From Homalodisca vitripennis (Eukaryota; Arthropoda; Insecta; Hemiptera; Cicadellidae), in assembly GCF_021130785.1 (NCBI RefSeq), contig NW_025777462.1, positions 29,843 through 93,842 of the forward strand: a DNA stretch of 64,000 nucleotides, given 5' to 3'. This document shows positions 57,801 through 64,000 of the stretch, piece after piece. Made by a program: the position numbers and the translations under genes. The notes below the pieces were generated by a model that was not told the origin of the DNA, ran no database searches, and worked only from the letters and a program-made list of their open reading frames with translations. Each line of letters opens with the position of its first letter. Position 1 is the first letter of the stretch.

Positions 57801-57871
57801 TTGCTCCGCCGGGAGTCGAACCCGGATCTCTCACTTGCCGGGTGAATGTGCTACCATTACACCACAGAGCG
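57801..57871 (-). tRNA. tRNA-like gene (GGC, C33)
   Basis: Identical to the consensus unit, with A box, B box and a downstream AGTACTTTTTGCG terminator on the transcribed strand. Confidence 0.65.
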
Positions 57872-58055
57872 CTTACTTTTTCCGATTCAATTATTTTTTG
57901 TATTTGGCCTTATCCGTCACATATGTGTTTAAATAAGCCAACTAACATATGATCGTAAGACCAAATACCTGTCAAACGACTTTTATTTACGTTAAATAGT
58001 ATAAATGGCAAATAGCCTTATTTAATTTCAATAAACATTGAATCGCAAAAAGTAC

Positions 58056-58126
58056 TTGCTCCGCCGGGAGTCGAACCCGGATCTCTCACTTGCCGGGTGA
58101 ATGTGCTACCATTACACCACAGAGCG
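58056..58126 (-). tRNA. tRNA-like gene (GGC, C33)
   Basis: Identical to the consensus unit. Confidence 0.65.
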
Positions 58127-58311
58127 CTTACTTTTTCCGATTCAATTATTTTTTGTATTTGGGCCTTATCCGTCACATATGTGTTTTAAATAAGCCAACT
58201 AACATATGATCGGAAGACCAAATACCTGTCAAACGACTTTTATTTACGTTAAATAGTATAAATGGCAATAGCCTTATTTAATTTCAATAAACATTGAATC
58301 GCAAAAAGTAC

Positions 58312-58382
58312 TTGCTCCGCCGGGAGTCGAACCCGGATCTCTCACTTGCCGGGTGAATGTGCTACCATTACACCACAGAGCG
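58312..58382 (-). tRNA. tRNA-like gene (GGC, C33)
   Basis: Identical to the consensus unit. It is the last unit before the duplication breakpoint. Confidence 0.65.
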
Positions 58383-59619
58383 CTTACTTTTTCTGATTCA
58401 ATTATTTTTTGTATTTGGCCTTATCCGTCACATATGTGTTTAAATAAGCCAACTAACATATGATCGGAAGACCATATACCTGTCAAACGACAGCTATACC
58501 ATATAAAGTTGATTAATACTTAAATTGCTAATTCCAGTAACCAAAACCATGTTTTAAATTTTGGTAAAATAAGTCGTACTTCTGATTCAGTATCATCCTG
58601 GATTAAACATAATATATGGAAATAAAAAAAACCACCAACACAACTTTAAAACAATTTTTTGAAATAAAGCATTAAAACTAGACCTTTTAAAACTTTAATT
58701 AAAAGTTCACCAAATAAAAAACAATATTACTTATTCCAAAACATTTTCAAAATAACTACGGTTATCAAAACTTTAAACACACATGCCATTATGACACATT
58801 TTTACAGAGTTTTCATTTCCAGAAATAATGATCTGATGTAGATCATATCACTTGTAACAGTGAAAATGTAGTTTGTAAATTAACCTGTAAACAAGGCCAT
58901 AAAGACTTTCAATGGTGGTACATCAACTTTCCTAAGGGGTAAACAATTGTTGGGCTGATTTTCGACATAAAAAAACGTGTCTGCACATGTTATGCAACAT
59001 AATCAAACCTTTGAAAATGTCTTCTCTCTAATTGGGCAAACACAATTTGCTTAGTTTCTTTAAAACATTCTCTCTCTCACACACACGCACACATACCACA
59101 TTATGTAATTTTGTATTTGAGTAAGTTTTCTATATTAATATATATTTATTCTTTTCCAGATTCAGGTATTGATAGATATTTATTATTACTATCATTCACA
59201 TACATACACACACTCGCGCGCGCCCGCGCGCGCGCTTACGTACACATTGTGTAATTTTGTTGAGTAAGTTTTAGATATTAGTATTCCTTTACATTCTTTA
59301 ACAAGGGAACTACACTTTAGTATAAAATAACTGACAGTACGTCATGTACATAATTTACCGTAATGACGGTAAGTTGTCTTCCAAGATCAAACTCCAAAAG
59401 CAAATAATGTTTTAGTAAAGAAGACTTTCTCTTGTTCATAATGAAAAATTTCTATAACATATAAACGTATCTTAGAACCTAATATAAAAAAATTATATTA
59501 ATATTCGAATTAAGTCTTATGCTTTAGAATATGATATTAAGAATATTGAATTATAATTAAGATTCCGTCATAATATTGATCAAGAATTAGTATTATTCAG
59601 TGTTATACTATTTTTTCAG

Positions 59620-59825
59620 TGCTGGTCGCTCTGGTTGTGGCGTACAACAGACGAAGGGAAGCACCTACAATGAAGAAGCCCGGACCGGGACGGTGACGTC
59701 AGGGGAGAATATCATCAGTTATAATGACGAGGGAGGAGGAGAGGAGGACGACTTGAACGCTTTTGATCTTCTACCACTTAAGGTTCCTGTTAAAGGGTTG
59801 AGCTCAGAGAACAAAAAACAACAAG
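59620..59825 (+). pseudogene. Second copy of CadN juxtamembrane exon, frame-broken as read
   Basis: 206 bp against 201 in the proximal copy. One extra G after CCGG (near 59687) shifts the frame and brings a TGA within two codons. A second extra G (near 59704) and an extra GAG triplet follow. The splice sites are intact. If the two G insertions are read errors, the exon would still encode the same tail with one extra Glu. Confidence 0.8.
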
Positions 59826-60285
59826 GTGTGTTAGTTATCTGAGCCCGCACAATGTGGTTAGGCAAGTTGTAATTAAGGAAAAACTTTTACAGGCAAGTCC
59901 AAGATCAAAGGTTTCTTCCTGAGAGAATGATTTCTTCATTTATAGTGGTTTTGTACTTTTCTGAGCAACGCGACTCGTTTACAGTTCACTTTCCATGGAC
60001 TGTTTCTTGTAAATTGTTTGTAATACAAAGTTAATGATCAATGTAACTTTAAATGACATTGTATAGCAAGTTCTTTATTGTTCATATATTCAATAAAATT
60101 TTAAATCTATCAGAGTTTAGATTATTTTATGATTATATTGGATTACATTTAAATCATAAATTATTAACTAAAATAAATAGTGATTCTGACTATAACATAA
60201 ATCCTAACAAATCAAACAATCTAGGATATGTAGGACTCATTAATTATTGATAGTTTTTATAACCCGTATGCAACTTTCTTTCCAG

Positions 60286-60449
60286 TCCCAGAACTCGTTG
60301 AAGGTACGGGGTTAGAGGCCAGGATAGAAGGCCCGCAGAAAAAGAGCTTGATCTCGAGCACACAGCACCGCCTTACGATGACCTTCGTAACTACGCTTTC
60401 GAGGGAAATTGTGATAGCGTAGTCGGTTCACTTTCATCTTTAGAGTCTT
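60286..60449 (+). pseudogene. Second copy of CadN beta-catenin-binding exon, frame-broken as read
   Basis: 164 bp against 162, with an extra C in GGCC (near 60335) and an extra T in GAGCTTGAT (near 60352). The acceptor TTTCCAG and donor GTAAGT are unchanged. Confidence 0.8.
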
Positions 60450-60483
60450 GTAAGTAAAATGTAATTCATGACAAGTATTTTAG

Positions 60484-60484
<1 letters not shown>

Positions 60485-60555
<71 letters not shown>
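60485..60555. repeat. (AT)n microsatellite, distal copy
   Basis: Counterpart of 19993-20059, with an AAAT interruption in the middle. Confidence 0.9.
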
Positions 60556-60939
60556 TCCTCCATTTAATATGGTTTAGGCTACAGCTTATTCTGTCTTCAA
60601 TGTTTGGTTATCTTTACTGCGTTTTGCTATATTTATTTGGGCTTTTTAAAACTGTCCGAGATAAGTTTTTCAGGCAGCATTCTTCCTAGTTTGTTTATTT
60701 CTCCTGCTGTGATTTAGACCATTATTCCAATCTACCATCATAACAGGTACAAAATACATCCACAAATACACATAAGTTGTGCGTACAATATTTCCAACTA
60801 AAGGTTTTCTTCAAACAGATAATTCTAGAATAATGATTATTATTCTTTATAATAAATTTAACTTATACAACTAAATTCACTTGTAATTAAAATCAACACT
60901 TCTACTTACATGATTTTGATGCACTAAAGTATATTTGTA

Positions 60940-62550
<1,611 letters not shown>

Positions 62551-63175
62551 CAACGCACAGAAATATCGCACATGAATTGTTTGATTTGAACAATATAAAC
62601 AGAACTGTAACATAAACATAATTCAGTGATGCTTGGTCTCTTTGTCTACTTAGTTTATAATTTTCTATTCAGATAACAGTTGGGAATAAAATAAAAATGG
62701 GATAAAATCATTAATAAAATAATAAGTTATTTTATTTTTATTTTGCCTATAGTAATAACATTTAATTTCAGAAAATTAGGATTTGGGTTATTTGCGCAGC
62801 ATAAAAAAACTTGCCGCATAAGAATTATAGTTGTATTGGCAAATAATAAAAATTATAACTTTCTAAATTATATGGGGACTTGGTATGGAGGAAATAATAA
62901 ATTCGCTCTTTCTTACAAACATTACGCTTAAAAAACACTAGCTCTCTATTATTACAAGTCTATAATCTGTTTATCCATTGAGGGCTATACATGGAAAATA
63001 AATTAGACAGTCAAATGTACATACATTTTTATAATATTAACCCTAGTCAGAACGCTGAATGTATTATTACATTTTCTCTTGTTATCGATTTCAGTTAGCA
63101 CACGTGTTGTATTAAAGTTTTAAAATATTAATTAAATATTTATTAATGCAAGTGATGATGTGATGGTTTTTGCAG

Positions 63176-63298
63176 GTTCTGATCCCGATGATGCAGTGAG
63201 ATACGTGGTGCTCGGGCCTCGGTTTTGCGAGACTCGTAGATATCTACTCTGCTCACCTGGAAATTTCTGATGACTCAACGCTAGAGGCTACTGTTTAG
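63176..63298 (+). pseudogene. Second copy of CadN last coding exon, frame-broken as read
   Basis: 123 bp against 122. One extra T in CGGTTTTGCG (near 63222) shifts the C-terminal end. The acceptor TTTTTGCAG and the terminal TAG are unchanged in sequence. Confidence 0.8.
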
Positions 63299-64000
63299 AA
63301 GAAACTTGTTTTTATATAATTGTTATTTGTAACGTAGTATAAGTGTTCTTACAAAACACTTTACATTTGAGGTCGAAATTTAATCTTTTAGTATAATAAA
63401 AAGTATTAATTTGGTAAGACTATACATCTACACTAATGAAATAAATCTTTTTTTTTAGTTCAATTGAATTTTTGATAAAATTCTACGATAATGCTCTGTT
63501 TCCGTAACATAAAAATTTACGGAAGTTTTATATTGAAAAAATATTCTTACTTTGATTATAACATTTAAGTCTACAGGTAAAAATATAAAGGAGATAATTA
63601 AATATTATCAAAATATATTGAATATAAAGTTAAAACAATATATATGTAAATTTCTTTTGGACGGAATAATACGATTTGATATCTAAATTTTACGCCTATT
63701 TATTCGTCTACATATTGTGTTAGAAAGGCCACTAAACATAACGTGTTGATTTATACTACACTGTAATGTAATTTTCATTGATTATAATACTTATATTCAA
63801 AATTTAGGAATTATAAGTTCTTGTCATATATTTACAAGATTGGAATGTTACATCTTGTAAACATGTTTTTAATTTGAAATGTTATTTTTGTAACATATAT
63901 GTTTATAAAACATTGTACATATGTGTATAAAGTTGTTTTTTGTATTTATGTATTAAAAATGTTTAAATATTTGTACCTAATTAGTGAATAAAATTTTTTT

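Larger units (their letters stand above)
57505..58491. repeat. Four-unit array of the ~256-bp tRNA-like satellite
   Basis: GTACTTGCTCCGCCGGGAG occurs at 57541, 57797, 58052 and 58308 (periods 256, 255, 256). Each unit contains the tRNA-like gene, GATTCAATTATTTTTTGTATTTGGCC, CATATGATCGGAAGACCA, and the leader ACGTTAAATAGTATAAATGG. The array ends exactly where the duplicated CadN segment begins (58492). Confidence 0.95.

Overview
The window looks like arthropod, most likely insect, nuclear DNA. It is AT-rich, has long spliceosomal introns with GT/AG boundaries, carries a classical neural-cadherin (CadN) gene, and is crowded with insect-type transposable elements (BEL/Pao, Tigger/pogo, mariner-like, LINEs, a Polinton/Maverick). 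I cannot name the species. Exons, repeats and motifs were read by eye; no alignment or database search was run.

Region by region. 1-1460 is featureless. 1466-9793 is a complete-length BEL/Pao LTR retrotransposon on the minus strand with two ~0.9 kb LTRs and a 5-bp GATCA target duplication; its gag-pol frame is broken in several places. 11208-22845 (+) holds the last eight exons of a CadN-like gene: EGF, laminin-G, EGF, the transmembrane segment and the catenin-binding tail, followed by a 3'UTR to about 23560. Its introns contain a Tigger fossil (11843-13704), a LINE remnant (about 20430-22060) and microsatellites. 23560-37800 has no host gene that I can recognise; it holds a minus-strand insect repeat-protein fragment, a LINE 3' end, a long-inverted-repeat element with an internal 268-bp tandem duplication, and a deleted mariner-like element with long TIRs.

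37848-38285 and 57505-58491 are tandem arrays of a ~255-bp unit, each unit carrying a tRNA-like gene with A box, B box and a T-run terminator. 38433-54178 is a ~15.7-kb Polinton/Maverick (adintovirus-like element) inserted in a (TA)n tract. It has 282-284 bp TIRs and genes for protein-primed DNA polymerase B, a retroviral-type integrase, a packaging ATPase, an adenain-type protease, a double-jelly-roll major capsid protein, a virion protein with a parvovirus-type phospholipase A2 domain, zinc-finger proteins, a tandem set of Bro-N genes and several small proteins. Replication, integration, capsid assembly, maturation and genome packaging are therefore all represented. Most gene starts share a box close to TCTATNTAAATGG overlapping the ATG, and a non-coding zone at the right end carries perfect palindromes and repeated TAAAACAGCT words. 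54770-56060 is a diverged ~140-bp satellite.

58492-64000 is a second copy of 18003 to about 23550, including the three CadN tail exons, the LINE remnant and the microsatellites. Nearly all coding differences in that copy are single-base insertions in short homopolymers. The same kind of difference separates the two otherwise near-identical Polinton TIRs. Much of the right half may therefore be unpolished long-read sequence, so the frameshifts there may not be biological, and the duplication may be an uncollapsed haplotype rather than a real tandem duplication.
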